Assembly: GCA_947471745.1 (NCBI GenBank)
Contig: CANJKZ010001154.1
Location: 729,501-793,500 of the forward strand
Length of the DNA stretch: 64,000 nucleotides
Source: Closterium sp. Naga37s-1
Lineage: Eukaryota; Streptophyta; Zygnematophyceae; Desmidiales; Closteriaceae
Reading direction: 5' to 3'
Shown here: piece by piece, positions 12,038 to 24,107 of the stretch
Layout of the letters: every line of letters begins with the position of its first letter
How positions within the stretch are numbered: position 1 is the stretch's first letter
Made by a program: the position numbers and the translations under genes
The notes under the pieces: model-generated
What the model saw: the letters and a program-made list of their open reading frames with translations, nothing else
Databases searched by the model: none
Told to the model about the DNA's origin: nothing

Positions 12038-12989
12038 CACTGCTGGACTCGCCCACGTGAAGTCCGAGCTGCAGAAGAGACACACGTGCACAGACCTGGG
12101 TGAACTGCGCAGCTACCTTGGCTTGCAGATCACCCGGGACAGAGCACGGCGCACCATTACCCTGACTCAGTCACACATGGTGCAGCAGGTCCTTCAGCGC
12201 TTCGACTTCACGTACTCCTCGCCTCAGGCCACTCCTCTGTCTACTCGCCACTCGCTCTCAGCTCTGCCTTCGGATGAGTCCGTAGAGCCGAGTGGCCCGT
12301 ACCCAGAGCTTGTTGGCTGCCTCATGTACCTGATGACCTGCACTCGACCTGACCTTGCATACCCTCTTAGCATCTTGGCACGCTATGTTGCTCCTGGGAG
12401 ACACCGACCAGAGCACATGGCTGCAGCGAAGAGGGTGTTGCGCTACTTGTGCAGTACGTCGGGCATGGGGCTCGTGCTTGGAGGGCGGAGTCCAGTGGTC
12501 CTCACTGGTCACGCAGACGCTTCTTGGGCTGACGACCAGGCTACGCAGCGGTCGTCACAGGGTTACACCTTCAGCCTTGGTTCCGGCTCTGTTTCGTGGC
12601 GGTCTACCCGCTCGTCTTCTGTTCTCGGCTCCAGCTGTGAGGCTGAGATCTACGCAGGGGCCATGGCTGCACAGGAGTTACGCTGGCTCACCTACCTGCT
12701 GACTGACCTAGGAGAGCCGCCTCGTTCTCCTCCATTTCTGTACGTAGAGAACAAGGCCATGCTGGCCTTGTGTCGGGAGCACAGACTGGAGCACAGAACG
12801 AAGCACATTGCTCGTCGCTACTTCCTTGCTCGTGAGCTGCAGCAGCGTGGTCAGCTGCGCCTTGCTTACGTGGCCTCTCGGGCCAACACTGCTGATATCT
12901 TTACTAAGGCACTTCAGCCTTGTGATCATCAGCGCTTTTGTACGATGCTAGGTCTTGTGCCTACTTGGCCTCACTTGCTCACTTCTTGA
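11955..12989 (+). pseudogene. pol: Element 1 reverse transcriptase C-terminus and RNase H
   Basis: Contains ILVYVDDLVFA (RT active site), LGLQITRDRARR, CTRPDLAYPLSILAR, and RNase H with LTGHADASWADD, SSCEAEIYAG, and ending ADIFTKALQPCDHQRF. It is intact from the YVDD motif to a normal Copia C-terminus, but is separated from upstream RT by the frame break near 11958. Confidence 0.88.
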
Positions 12990-13186
12990 CCTTGCTTGTA
13001 CTGTGATCTATCTATACCTGCACTTGCTTGTTTACCTTTATATATATTCCTGCATGTGAACTGGCCTTGTGGCCTTGAACATGTGCTCGGAATGTGTGGA
13101 GACGTTGTAATCCACCCTGAGCTTGCTGTGCTTTGCTTGACTGGTCTTGTGACCTCTTGTTCTCCCCCACTTTGCCTATGGGGGTG

Positions 13187-13312
13187 TGTCAAACTTATAT
13201 GCTATGGTCTATCTAGGCTGTAGTGGGGTATACACTATAGGGTACAACATTTCTAGGTTTCCTACTTGTACCCACATTTTGCCTAGTCATTTCATCCCTC
13301 GTAATTCTCACA
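13187..13312 (+). repeat. 3' LTR of Copia element 1
   Basis: 126 bp, preceded by a purine-rich stretch (tatgggggtg) that serves as polypurine tract, and followed by the TSD aaacg. Confidence 0.94.
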
Positions 13313-13329
13313 AAACGGCCACAACACCG

Positions 13330-14190
13330 CCCCGCACACCTTCTCCCTCGACACTAATGGCTCAACTCCCAAAACTCCCCGTCCCAACGAAGAAACAATT
13401 CTCTCTGCACAATCAAGGTTTTTGAGCATATCAAAATAAAGACAAGTGTGTGCTTCGACGGCAGAGACTTCTATACTCGGAGATTCGAGCTGGAGCTGCT
13501 GCTGCAAAACGCGCAGATTTTTCACTATTTCGACGGGAGCTACTCGGGACCCGCCGAGGACACCGACGACGCCAGGACAAGGTACTACAACGAGTCCCTG
13601 ATGGCGTACGTGGTTCTATTGCCGAACATGTCGCCGGCGGAGCAATTGAGCATTCGCTCATACAAAACCTCACCCGCTCCAGCCTGCGACGCTTGGCGCC
13701 ACCTGAATGGCGTATACCAACCGAAGGATTCGGTTTCGTCGAGCCGCCTACTCCAGCAACTACTGGAAACAAGATTGGCCCCAGGAGAGAAGGCCAACAG
13801 TTACCTTAATCGTTGTCGGAGCCTACGCGATCAGATCGCGATACTGGGAAGCACGATCTCAGAAGAGATCTTCGTTAACATTGTGCTCCAAGGCCTCGGC
13901 CCAGAGTGGCGGGCCTGCAAGGCGCTTCTCCGACAGCAGGGGGTCATCTCGGAGGCCGCCCTATGCGCCGCCCTTCTCGTCAAACAATGATATATGGACT
14001 AGCAGCGACCAGCGCCGCGACGAGAACGGGAACGCCTCGCCTTCTATGCCGACAACACTGAAGAGCGACGGCCGCGGCGCCTTTACTGCAAGATTTGCAG
14101 AAACTTCGGGCACCTGGCAGATCGATGCAAGTCCCGATCTCGCCCTCGCCAGACCAATCCGAGCACCTGGTCCGGCCGACAAGACGCACG
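13330..14190 (+). pseudogene. gag: Element 2 Gag with zinc knuckle
   Basis: The Copia Gag (UBN2-like) core reads VCFDGRDFYTRRFELELLLQ, LRDQIAILGSTISEE and VLQGLGPEW. It stops at TGA 13988-13990, with a second in-frame TAG at 14000-14002. The same frame then resumes, giving a CX2CX4HX4C zinc knuckle (CKICRNFGHLADRC) at 14087-14128. The 5' part of this Gag region lies left of the nested element, before 6513. Confidence 0.8.
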
Positions 14191-14197
14191 GAACGAC

Positions 14198-15499
14198 TTG
14201 CGACCAGCCCAGGGGTATCAACCCCCTTCGCGCAACCTGAGCCCAACGGTTCAGCACCAGCAGCAGCAGCCGCCACAACCGGCTCTCGTCCCCAATGTCA
14301 TGGGGAACATGACAATGACGAGCGGATCGCGTCGTCCGCGTGCACGCCCACCCTCACCCGAGCTAGCACATCACCCAATCGGGGCGTTCTCGAACAACAA
14401 TCCGTTCAGAACATGTCACGATTTCAGAGATGACGACAACCAAGACTGGAATCTCCCAGTCCCACTGCTCGAAAGCCCCCCGCACATCCCAGATACACGG
14501 GCAGCACCGATCGATTGGATCGCGTGCGAACAGTTCCTGAAATTCGACACACCGCACATCGTTACTCCGCGGTTGGCGCTGCTCGCACGTAACGATAACA
14601 GGCGCTACAATACGTGGTACCTGGACAGCTGGTGTGGACAACATATGGTGGGCTCCGAGCGTTACATATCCAACGCCGTCGCTACCCCTGCCGTCACCTA
14701 CGTCACCGTGGCGAACAACACGCGCTTACGCGCAAGCGCACAAGGCATCGTTGTGCTAAAGGCCAAAGGGAGCAGAACGCACATCACGCTGAATGACGTG
14801 CTAATCGTGCAGAATCTACGCTTCAATCTCCTCTCGGCGGTGCAACTCATGGACTACGGGGTCGACCTCAGCACCGACCCCGAGACACGTGACATTTTAC
14901 TCCATTTCATGATGTCGAACAAGACACGCAAGCAGATCGGGCGAGCGCACTATGGGAACGGAGTTTACATCCTCGAGTTGGACATTCCCGACTGCAGCAG
15001 CGACTCGCAGGAGCTCATCGACCCAGTTCCCCTGTGCTTCGAGCATATCCATCACCGCGACTGGAAGCACCCAGACGGAAGACCATGGGTGCCCCATCAC
15101 CCACATCCACGTGAGCTGGCATTGCACGACCCTGACCTTGACGGCATCTGCAGGGACTGCCACACGCCCACAGTATTAATGAGCGCGATTGACGGGCGCG
15201 GCCTCGCCACGATCGTCGAAGCAGAACGGGAAGCGCCGCCTGAAGAAGGACCCTCTCACCTGGAGTTGGAAACAGCCATACGGGTCGTCTTCGGAATGCC
15301 GGAACATCCTCTCTCCCGGACCTGCATCACAACATCTGCGGGGCATGCTGTGCGGCGTTGGCGTCGACACCCTCGACGCAGACGGATTCCGGTGACCCTA
15401 CGCAAAGGAAAAGTTCATGGAGATCTACCCCCATTGGCGCGATCCCACGGCGAAACTCACCGTCTCGGAAGAAGAAGAATTGGGGCGTCGCGAAGCTGA
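14198..15499 (+). pseudogene. pol: Element 2 protease region
   Basis: Same frame as the zinc knuckle. WYLDSWCGQHMVG is the expected protease active-site position. The family motif is D-S/T-G, and here the Gly is replaced by Trp (DSW). It is followed by the typical LNDVLIVQNLRFNLLSAVQL. Conserved retroelement similarity fades after about codon 270. Confidence 0.75.
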
Positions 15500-15990
15500 A
15501 GAGCTTCGCCAACGGAGTCTTGCAGAATCACGGGGAACATTCGCCTCGAGCAGATGGGGCGAAGAGGAGAGCGCCTCTAATGAAGGGGGGTGGGGAAGCG
15601 CTGGCGGATGGGGCACAAGCGGCACCGGCGGTTGGGGCGCTGCAACTGGCAGAAACACTGGCGGATTGGGCGCCGCATCCGGCGGCGAGACAAGCGGTTG
15701 GGGCACCTCTGGCGAAGGCTAGGGAGCTTCCGGTGAGGGCAAAAGGGGGAGACAGAAGAAGAACCAGAACCATCTATTGTCCCTCTTGGTCGCCCTCCGA
15801 GCCGTTCCGCAGCTGCGCTTCCTCTGCCTGACATCCAGCCAAACCGCGACCCCTGGGACACTATCGACTGGGGGAACGAACCCTCACCTCCACGATGCAC
15901 TGCTTTCGGGCCTGCGCCCGAGCCGCACGAACCAACATTTGTTCTTGGGACCATCATCCCCTACTCCATCATTCGCGACAGATAATTCCT
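15417..15990 (+). pseudogene. Element 2 WG/GW-rich linker between protease and integrase
   Basis: In the third frame, 15417-15722 reads an acidic helix-like start (SEEEELGRREAEELRQR) followed by GGWGSAGGWGTSGTGGWG and a later SGWGTSGEG. After a stop, another frame reads DPWDTIDWGNEPS. WG/GW repeats flanked by Gly/Ser/acidic residues resemble Argonaute-binding platforms, but function is inferred only. The surrounding element is decayed, so frame continuity is uncertain. Confidence 0.5.
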
Positions 15991-16066
15991 TGCGCTGATG
16001 CTGATTACGACGAACGACGTATAGGAACAAGAAGAGGCAGCAGCGGAACCTGCCCGAGTACCTGAT

Positions 16067-16729
16067 GTGGGTCACTGCGGAATCAACGACAAGCTGTATA
16101 CGCTCACCTTCGTCGATGCCGGAACGCGTTACGTGTGGGTTGTGAACGTGGAGGCACGCAGCAGAGCATATGAGGTGTTTCGCCTCTGGCTGGCGCACGC
16201 GCAGCGGCAATCTGGGGAGAAGCTGAAGATCTGGCTATCTGATGGCGCAACAGAATTTAGGAGCAAGGAGCTTCAGGATTACCTGGCGCAAAAGGGGGCC
16301 GAGCATCACATTTCTCTCCCCAATGCGCATCCGCAGCAAGGCGTAGCCGAGCGCACCAATCGCACACTGATGACGAAGGTGCGGGCGCTGATGAAGCAGT
16401 CGAAGCTTCTGCCGATTTACTGGACCTACGCGATGCACCATGCCGTGCGGGTGCACAATCTGCTGTCAACCATCGCCATCACCGGGAACCTGTCCCCACA
16501 CGTGAAGTGGACCGGGACCAAGGGCGACACATCCATGCTCCACATATGGCGGTGCATGGTGCAGTACCGCCTGCCTACATCAACTATTGGGAAGCTCGCA
16601 AGTCGCGCGCTGTGGGGCATCCACCTCGGCATCAGCCACGAGCACAAGGCGTGGATCATCCTGGATTTACTCAGCCAGAAAACAACCCACGCACGCGATG
16701 TGATCTTCTACGAGCGCCTCTTCCTCTAG
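16067..16729 (+). pseudogene. pol: Element 2 integrase core
   Basis: Copia integrase: LTFVDAGTRYVWVVNVEARS, IWLSDGATEFRSKELQDYL and PQQGVAERTNRTLMTKVRAL supply the D, D and E catalytic positions. The C-terminal part includes LSPHVKWTGTKGD and a region equivalent to the FLGYxxxxK segment. It ends at a TAG, followed by a Asp/Gln-rich linker (16743-17096). Confidence 0.85.
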
Positions 16730-17149
16730 CAATTTCGCGAAGATGAACAAACAAATGCGAACCGCGTCTACGCTAACGACGGGCACAGCTACGCCACGCC
16801 TGAGGACGAAGCTGCGGCAACCATTCTGGAGCAGGACCCTAGAGGCGAGTTCACAAGAGGCGATCGTCGCAGCAGCGACGACGACAACGACGATGACGAT
16901 TCCTTCGAAGGAGGAGCAGGCTCAGCTGGCGGATGCGACAGAGGCGCAGCACCGCCAGCACAGCCTGAACCAGAAAGCGACGACGACGACGTACAGGAAG
17001 TCACCCCGTAGCACCGTCATGACAGCACTGTGCCTGGACTTCAGCTTCTCGGGCTCCAGAACGCCACCTCAACAGTGCCACGTGTCGTCGAACTAAAGAA
17101 TTCGCGCCAAGCCCTTTCGGGACCGCACAACAAGGAGTAGCGCAAGGCG

Positions 17150-18555
17150 ATGGATGCAGAGATTAAGGCACTCGAATCCCGCGACACATGGGTGCTCGTC
17201 GATCGAGCAGCAGTCAAAGGAAGGAGGATTCTCTCCGGCATATGGGTCTTCCGTGTGAAGACCGCATCTGACGGCACAATTGAGCGATTCAAGGCACGCT
17301 GGGTCGTACGAGGCTACGACCAGAGGCACGGTATCGACTTCGACCAAACATTTGCAACGGTCAGCCGTCACACCTCCGTCAGAATACTCCTCACCATCGC
17401 TGCCGCACGACATCTGCCGCTCCGACAAATCGACGTGAAGAACGCGTTCCTGTACGCGTTAGTAGATGCAGTGATCTACGTGGAGCAGCCACACACATAC
17501 GGCAACAGGGATTCGCGCGTTTGCCAGCTGCAAAAATCACTTTACGGGATCAATCAGGCGCCATGGCTCTGGCAGCAGTACCTGCACAAGCAGATGCCTC
17601 ACGATCCAGGGATGTATCGTCGCGATTTCCGCGGTGCATACATCATGCTCACGGTCTACGTTGACGACCTCCTCTACACAGGGTCAAGCAACGAATTGCT
17701 TGAGCAGTTCGAGACGAACCTCGCTGGACGCGTCGACATCACCTGCAACCACGACGTGAAGCAGTTCCTTGGCCTGAACATCAGCTATTCACCAGAAGCC
17801 ATTCATCTCTCAGCAGCCAAGTATGCAGAAGAACTTGGCAAGCGCTTCAACATCGCACATGCACCGCTCTCCACCCCTTACCGCACTCCAGGACCCAACC
17901 ACAAGCCTGACAACAAAGCCCTGTCCCCCGCTGGGCTTCGGACTTACCAGCAGCAACTGGGTTGCCTGCTCTTCGCCTCTGTTACTTGTAGGCCAGACCT
18001 CTCGTACATCGCAAGTCAGCTGGCCCAGTACTCCCGCAAACCAACGGCTGAAAATCTCTCAGATCTTCAGCGAGCGCTTCAATCTTTCATTTCCACGCCC
18101 AATGTTGGGCTCTGCTACTCCACCATCCCAACCGCATCCTTCAACCTCATCGGATACGTGGACGCTTATCATGTTGCCGATCCCGACAATTGACGGTCCA
18201 GGACAGGCTTTCTCTTTCGCCTTGAGCCCAGCGGCCCCATCTCCTGGAATTCGCAGAAGCAGGAGCTGGTTGCCCTGTGATCGGCAAAAGCAGAGTTCAT
18301 CGCAGCAACGGCAGCCGTTCGTGAAGGTCTTTACCTTCAAGAGCTGCTGCAGGAGGCGAAAATTCCAGCTTCGCCGAGCTTCCGTCTGCACTGGGATAAC
18401 CAGAGTGCGATCAGGATCGTGAACAAACCTGGATTCGTCAACCACACCAAGCACATCGCACCACGGTACTTCTTCGTCAAGGACGAAGTTGACAAGGGCA
18501 AGGTTGACCTGACCTACTGCCCACGGGTGACACGGCAGCCGATTTCCTCATGAAG
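17150..18555 (+). pseudogene. pol: Element 2 reverse transcriptase and RNase H
   Basis: RT begins MDAEIKALESRDTWVLVDRA and holds SGIWVFRVK, RWVVRGYDQRHGIDFDQTFA, IDVKNAFLYA, SLYGINQAPWLW and LTVYVDDLLYTGSS (active site). The frame stops at TGA 18191-18193 inside RNase H. Recognisable RNase H then continues in another frame (EPSGPISWNSQKQELVAL, stop, SAKAEFIAA, FVNHTKHIAPRYFFVKDEV). It is defective. Confidence 0.86.
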
Positions 18556-18646
18556 AAACTGCCGCGTCAGCAGTATCAGCACTGCTCCGAACTCAGCGGG
18601 GTAGTCAAGCGGGTCAAGACGTGCTACGACCAGGAGTGAAGTGGGG

Positions 18647-19085
18647 TGTTACGAATAGTGGAAAATGAATGAACCATTGTGCACTCCTTACCGCAGCAAC
18701 CGAAGCACGCACTACCGAGGTTGAAGACGAAAAGGCGGAAGTAACACGAAGAGACGTACAGTTACAAAACGATCTGGACCGTCGGGCAGACAGCATCAGG
18801 CAGCAGCAGTGGCGAGGATTCTACCCGAACAGTTTCGTAACTGTCTTGAGTCGCACGGTTGGATTTCGCTGTAATAAGGGAATGTACCCCTTAGAGTACA
18901 TGGCTAGCTAGGGCGTTTCGAATTCCCCTGAACTTATATTTATATTCCATGTATTTGCATGTTTTAATCATATCAAGCATTTAACTTTCACTCTGCTATT
19001 GAGGTCAATAGCCCGCCACTATTACTCAGTCTTGTGCGAACCTTCCTGAGGTGATCCTAGGGACGATCAACCTTTGATCGCAACA
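18647..19085 (+). repeat. 3' LTR of Copia element 2
   Basis: 439 bp, preceded by gaagtgggg (polypurine tract) and followed by the TSD attgg at 19086-19090. It differs from the 5' LTR by scattered substitutions. Confidence 0.93.
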
Positions 19086-19090
19086 ATTGG

Positions 19091-19692
19091 AAGAACGGTT
19101 TTGATGATTTAGTTTTGACCTTGTTCCCACTCCAAGATAATCTCCCAAGGTTTCAGTCTATCTAAAGTCTCCCAAACTTGTGATATGTAATCACATAAGT
19201 ATTGACCTAGTAAGGTATTAGTTCAGTCATACAGTGCTTAGCTTATAACAGCAGTGAAATTTTGCCGAACTAATGGCATGAGCTGAATGACCGTGGCGTG
19301 GAACGTGGGGCGGGACTGATCTGGTCTGGTCTGGTGACGACTATCACTCTAGCCTAGGACATCCTCGCTTCATCGGTACCTTCGCGAAGGTCGCTCTGTG
19401 CTAAAAGATAGGACGCGGTAACCGTGCTGGAACTTTATACTAAGACCAGATGCGGGCAGATTTGCAAGTTCTTGGCCTCAGCACCTGGAGCGTCCCACCT
19501 TCAACCTTTCTCGTTCCCATTCCCGCGCCGTTGCCCTCCCAGCGACATCCGCCATTGGTCGGATATTCTTCCACAGAGTCGGCGTTCCGCTCTCGTGCTC
19601 CTCCTAGCCCTCGTATTCCAGAAATTTTCAATCACCAGAAACGTTCTGCTAGACGCGGGGGGAATCGCGGAGAGACGCGTGCTCTCGCCGCA
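19091..19692 (+). other. 5' flank of the UAP1 gene
   Basis: No conserved protein seen. The first exon's frame stays open upstream to a Met at 19450, but that extension (Pro/Ser-rich) has no family similarity. It is treated as 5' UTR or promoter. Confidence 0.5.
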
Positions 19693-22600
19693 ATGCAACA
19701 GCAGCAGCAGTCAGTGGGCGGAGAGGTCGAAGGAGAGCGGGTAGCAGCGGGATCGGGGAGAGACGGCGCAGAGGAAGGGGGTGAGTTCCCCGCGGAACTT
19801 GCGCGGAGGCTCCGCGACTTGCATCAGGAGCATATCGAGGCGCAATGGCGGGAGCTGAATAGCGCGGAGGAGCGCGCGCGCCTGGTGCAGGCTGTGGAGG
19901 TGAGGCGAGTGGGTTGACGTTGACGGACATGGACTGACGCTGACGGTCGTGGACTGACGTTGACGGACCTGGATGAGTGAGACAAAGCAATTCCGTTGTC
20001 GTTCCCTTTTTCGAATTCCATGTCATCCTCTGGTTTCATGATTCCATCCTGCATCCCATGTTTCCATGCTTGTGTGTGTGTGTGTGCATGGCAGGCAGGC
20101 AGTGGACTAAGAGAGTGCGGATCGTGTGCTGTAGTTCTCATCTCACACCACCCGAATCCGCAAGCCCTTGCCGTGTTCACCGCTTGCTTCCAATCCAATC
20201 TCCTGCCGCTTACCCGACGTTCCATTGGCTGTGTGTGTTGTGTGCGCACGCACGGCGGCAGGCAGTGGACGTGGAGAGAGCAGTGCGTGTGTTCGAGGCG
20301 TCAACCCACTCCTCACACAATGGTGCGCGGGATAATGGGAGGGAAGCAGAGGAGAGGAGAGGAGAGAGGTCCCTTGCTTGAGAACGTGCGGGGTGAGACG
20401 GGACAAGGGGACGAGGGATGGCGGGGAAAAAGACAACTGGTTTGGGATGGTGTGGGAGGGAGTGCTCCATGGGACGTGTTAAGTGAAGTGAAGCACAGGA
20501 CGAAGCATGGAAGGTCAGGCACAGAGTCTCAGGTCAGATACAAAGTCTCATGGGTGCGTGCTGCACTTGCACATGGATGTGGTGTGACACCAACTCTCGA
20601 GACGAGAATTCTCAAAAGTGACTCACGCCAGAGAATCGTCAGTAGAGCTGGAGCACCCTGCTGAGCAAAACCATTCTTCTTCCTTCCACCCTGCCTCACT
20701 CTCACCTCTTCCGTCCCCTCCCAACCCAGCCCAACCCATCCTCAGCCCTTTTCAACCCTTTCTCCACCTCGCTCCACCTCTCTCCCTGCACTGCGCTGTT
20801 GCCCATCAGCGCCTTCGGCGCCCCTGCAGGTGCAGCCAGTGCGGAACGTGTGTGCACTGGAGGGGCGATCGGGTGCAAGCGCGCAGCAGTGGAGGGAGCA
20901 GGGCCTGGCAGCCATCACCCAGGGCCGACTCGCCGTGCTGCTGCTGGCCGGCGGACAGGTGGGGGGGAGAGTGAAGGGGGAATATGGTGATACGACTGGG
21001 GACGATTGGTGGGGGAAGGAAGGATCAGCGAAGTGGGGTTGAGGGGGGAAGTGTGTACATGAGTGGAGGGGGAGGCAGTGGGAAGGTTGATTCAAGTGGA
21101 GAATCTTGGCATGTGATACATTAATGGTTCATGTGATTTCATATGACGCCCCATGCGATTTTATTCCTTTTTCTGCCATGCTGTTACGATGCTGTTTCCT
21201 GAACCGGCACCTGCCATTTTCTTCCCAAATCCGTCCGTCACTTGCTGAACCGTGACCGGACATGCTCTGCCATGCCCTTTTCCTCGCAGGGAACAAGACT
21301 GGGAAGCTCCGCACCAAAGGGCTGCTATGGTGAGTCCTTTCCTTTCCCTTCTCTTTCTTCTCTCCCTCTCCCCCGTTTCCCCCGCTCTTCCTCTCTCTTT
21401 CTCTCTGCCATTTGTCTGCCCGGGGTTGGTCCCTTTGCTGTCCCTCCGTCTTTCCCTCATCTGCTTCCTCACCCAGTCTCGATTACCGAGAAAGGTGACG
21501 GGTGGGAGGAGCGGGGTTATGCATGTGCTTGCTCTGTCCTGCCAATCCCCACTCCACTTCCCCCTCCTACTGTCTATAGCTCCCCCTCCTCCTCCCCTGC
21601 TCTTCCTCCCCTCTCCTCCCGTCACCTTCCCACTCCCCCCGCTCCTCTCTACTCCTGCTCGTTCCCCCCTCCGCTACCCCCCATCCCCCCCCGCGCCCCT
21701 CCATTACCCCCCTTTCCCTCCCCCGGGCGAGCAGACATTGGGCTGCCGTCGCACAAGTCGCTGTTCCAGCTCATGGCAGAGCGCCTGCTGCGCATGCAGA
21801 TGCTCGCTGTGGACGCTGCAGGTGTGGTTGCAGGTGGGGGTGGGGGTGGGGGTCAGGGGGGTTGCAGGTGGGGTGAGGTTGGGAGTCAGGGGGGTTGCAG
21901 GTGGGGTGAGGTTGGGAGTCAGGGGGGTTGCAGGTGGGGTGAGGTTGGGAGTCAGGGGGGTTGCAGGTGGGGTGAGGTTGGGAGTCAGGGGGGTTGCAGG
22001 TGGGGTGAGGTTGGGAGTCAGGGGGGTTGCAGTTGGGGTGAGGTTGGGAGTCAGGGGGGTTGCAGTTGGGGTGAGGTTGGGAGTCAGGGGGGTTGCAGTT
22101 GGGGTGAGGTTGGGAGTCAGGGGGTTTGCAGTTGGGGTGAGGTTGGGAGTCAGGGGGGTTGCAGTTGGGGTGAGGTTGGGAGTCAGGGGGGTTGCAGTTG
22201 GGGTGAGGTTGGGAGTCAGGGGGGTTGCAGTTGGGGTGAGGTTGGGAGTCAGGGGGGTTGCAGTTGGGGTGAGGTTGGGAGTCAGGGGGGTTGCAGGTGG
22301 GGTGAGGTTGGTGGTGATGATGGCTCTAGTGTCGCTGTTCCAGCTCATGGCAGAGCGCCTGCTGCGCTTGCAGATGCTTGCCGTGCAGGCTGCAGGTGCG
22401 CGTGGAGATGTTGTGGAGGGTGGGTGAGGATGGGGGTGGGAGCGGGGTTGAGGTGAAGTTGAGTTTGAGTGAGGGTTCTGTGCATGGGAATGGATGGGAA
22501 TGGATAGGAATGTCAACGGTTTCCTCCTCTTCGCTTCATCATCTCTGCCTCGATGGCCAACCCCATCTTACCCATTTATACCCTTTTCGCCCTTTTTTTA

Positions 22601-24052
22601 AGCTCGTCTTTAATATTTTTCAACGACGACCTGCCCGCTCCCTGTCTCCCACGCTCGTTCTTTCAGCTGACATACTGCTTCTGTCTCACCCACCCACCCA
22701 CCCACTCATTCCCACCCACCCACGCAATCCCCCGTACCTACGCGCCTCATCGCAGGTACATCTGTCTCATCGTCCGCGGCCGTGCACATCCCATGGCTCA
22801 TCATGACGTCGCCATTCACCCACCAGCCCATCCTCGACTTCTTCTCCCTCCACAACTACTTCGGTCTCCTGCCCTCCCAGGTACCCCACGGGAAAGGGGT
22901 GTTGGGAGGGCAAGGCAAGAGGCCCAAGTGGTGTGCCCGGGCCGGCCATGGGAAGCGTGTGCTTCACTCTGCAGTATTCGCCTTTGAGATTTCCGAGAAC
23001 GGGAGGGGAGGGAGGGTTCGCACCATGGGGAGTGTGTTGTGTGTACCGTGCCACGCTCTGCCAGGCCAGCAGCACTGCAGGTTGTGCTCAGCTGCACAGG
23101 GGAGTGAGCTGAGCTCTACAACCTGTGACGCGATTGTTTTGACTGGACTTTTTTTTCAGATTTCCTCGGAACCTGAGAAACAGATCGTCTGTGAGTGAGA
23201 GTTGGTGTGCCTGCCTGCCTGGCCATGGGGGAGAGAGTGTGCTGCAGGTGCTGCTGGGAAGAGTCTGCAACCATCAGTTGAGCGCTGCAGGGAGCGGTGA
23301 AGCATGTGTTGAAGCATGTGGTGAAGCATGTGTTGAAGCATGTGGTGAAGCATGTGTTGAAGCATGTGGTGAAGCATGTGTTGAAGCATGTGGTGAAGCA
23401 TGTGGTGAAGCATGTGGTGAAGCATGTGGTGAAGCATGTGGTGAAGCATGTGGTGAAGCATGTGCTTGTCTGAAGCCCAGAGATTCGTTCACTCTGGCTC
23501 TCCACAACCCTCCGATACAACTACTTATCCATTCACTCTCTTTCTCACTCCTCCACGGTCCACCTTCTTGGAACACATTCATTCAACCCCCAGCTCCTCG
23601 CCCTTTCTCCGATCACTGCCCCGCAGCCCCGCTACTTGTCCTCTGTTCTTTACATCTTCTCCTTCTTTCCTGCTTCCCTCCCTCCCTCCCCCTCCCTGTT
23701 GCTTCGTCCCTCCTCCCTCCTCCCTCGCCCTCGCTCCCCCGCACAGGTGCATTTCTTCCAGCAGGGCTCTGTGCCGTGCTTCACCATGGACGGCCGCATC
23801 ATCCTTGAGACTCCCACCACGGTACCACTTGCTTGCTTGCTTGCACCCACGCCCTCGTTGCGTTGCCGCCCTGCCCACGTTGTTGCCTTGCCCTCCCCCA
23901 CGCACACGCACACATGCGCATGCACATGCACACGCACACGTGCACATGCACATGCACACGCACACATGAACATGCACATGCACATGCACATGCACACGCA
24001 CGCACGCACGCACGCACGCACTCACGCACGCACGCACGCACGCACGCACTCA

Positions 24053-24107
<55 letters not shown>

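Larger units (their letters stand above)
6513..13312 (+). mobile_element. Young Ty1/Copia LTR retrotransposon (element 1), nested in element 2
   Basis: LTRs of 126 bp at 6513-6638 and 13187-13312 begin tgtcaaac and end ctcaca. The TSD is a perfect 5-bp aaacg (6508-6512 and 13313-13317). The LTRs differ at one visible position, so the insertion is recent and interrupts the leader/Gag region of element 2. Order is leader repeats, Gag with a poly-Gly tract, protease, integrase, reverse transcriptase, RNase H. The coding frame has three stops, a frame change near 10335 and a deletion near 11958. Confidence 0.95.
5776..19085 (+). mobile_element. Old Ty1/Copia LTR retrotransposon (element 2), interrupted by element 1
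   Basis: Bounded by 439-bp LTRs (5776-6214 and 18647-19085) that start TG and end CA, with a perfect 5-bp TSD attgg (5771-5775 and 19086-19090). A primer-binding site resembling initiator tRNA-Met follows the 5' LTR. Domain order Gag, protease, integrase, reverse transcriptase, RNase H is Copia. The LTRs differ at roughly 30 positions by eye (about 7%), and the coding region has several stops and frame changes, so it is old and defective. Without the nested insertion its length is about 6.5 kb. Confidence 0.93.
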
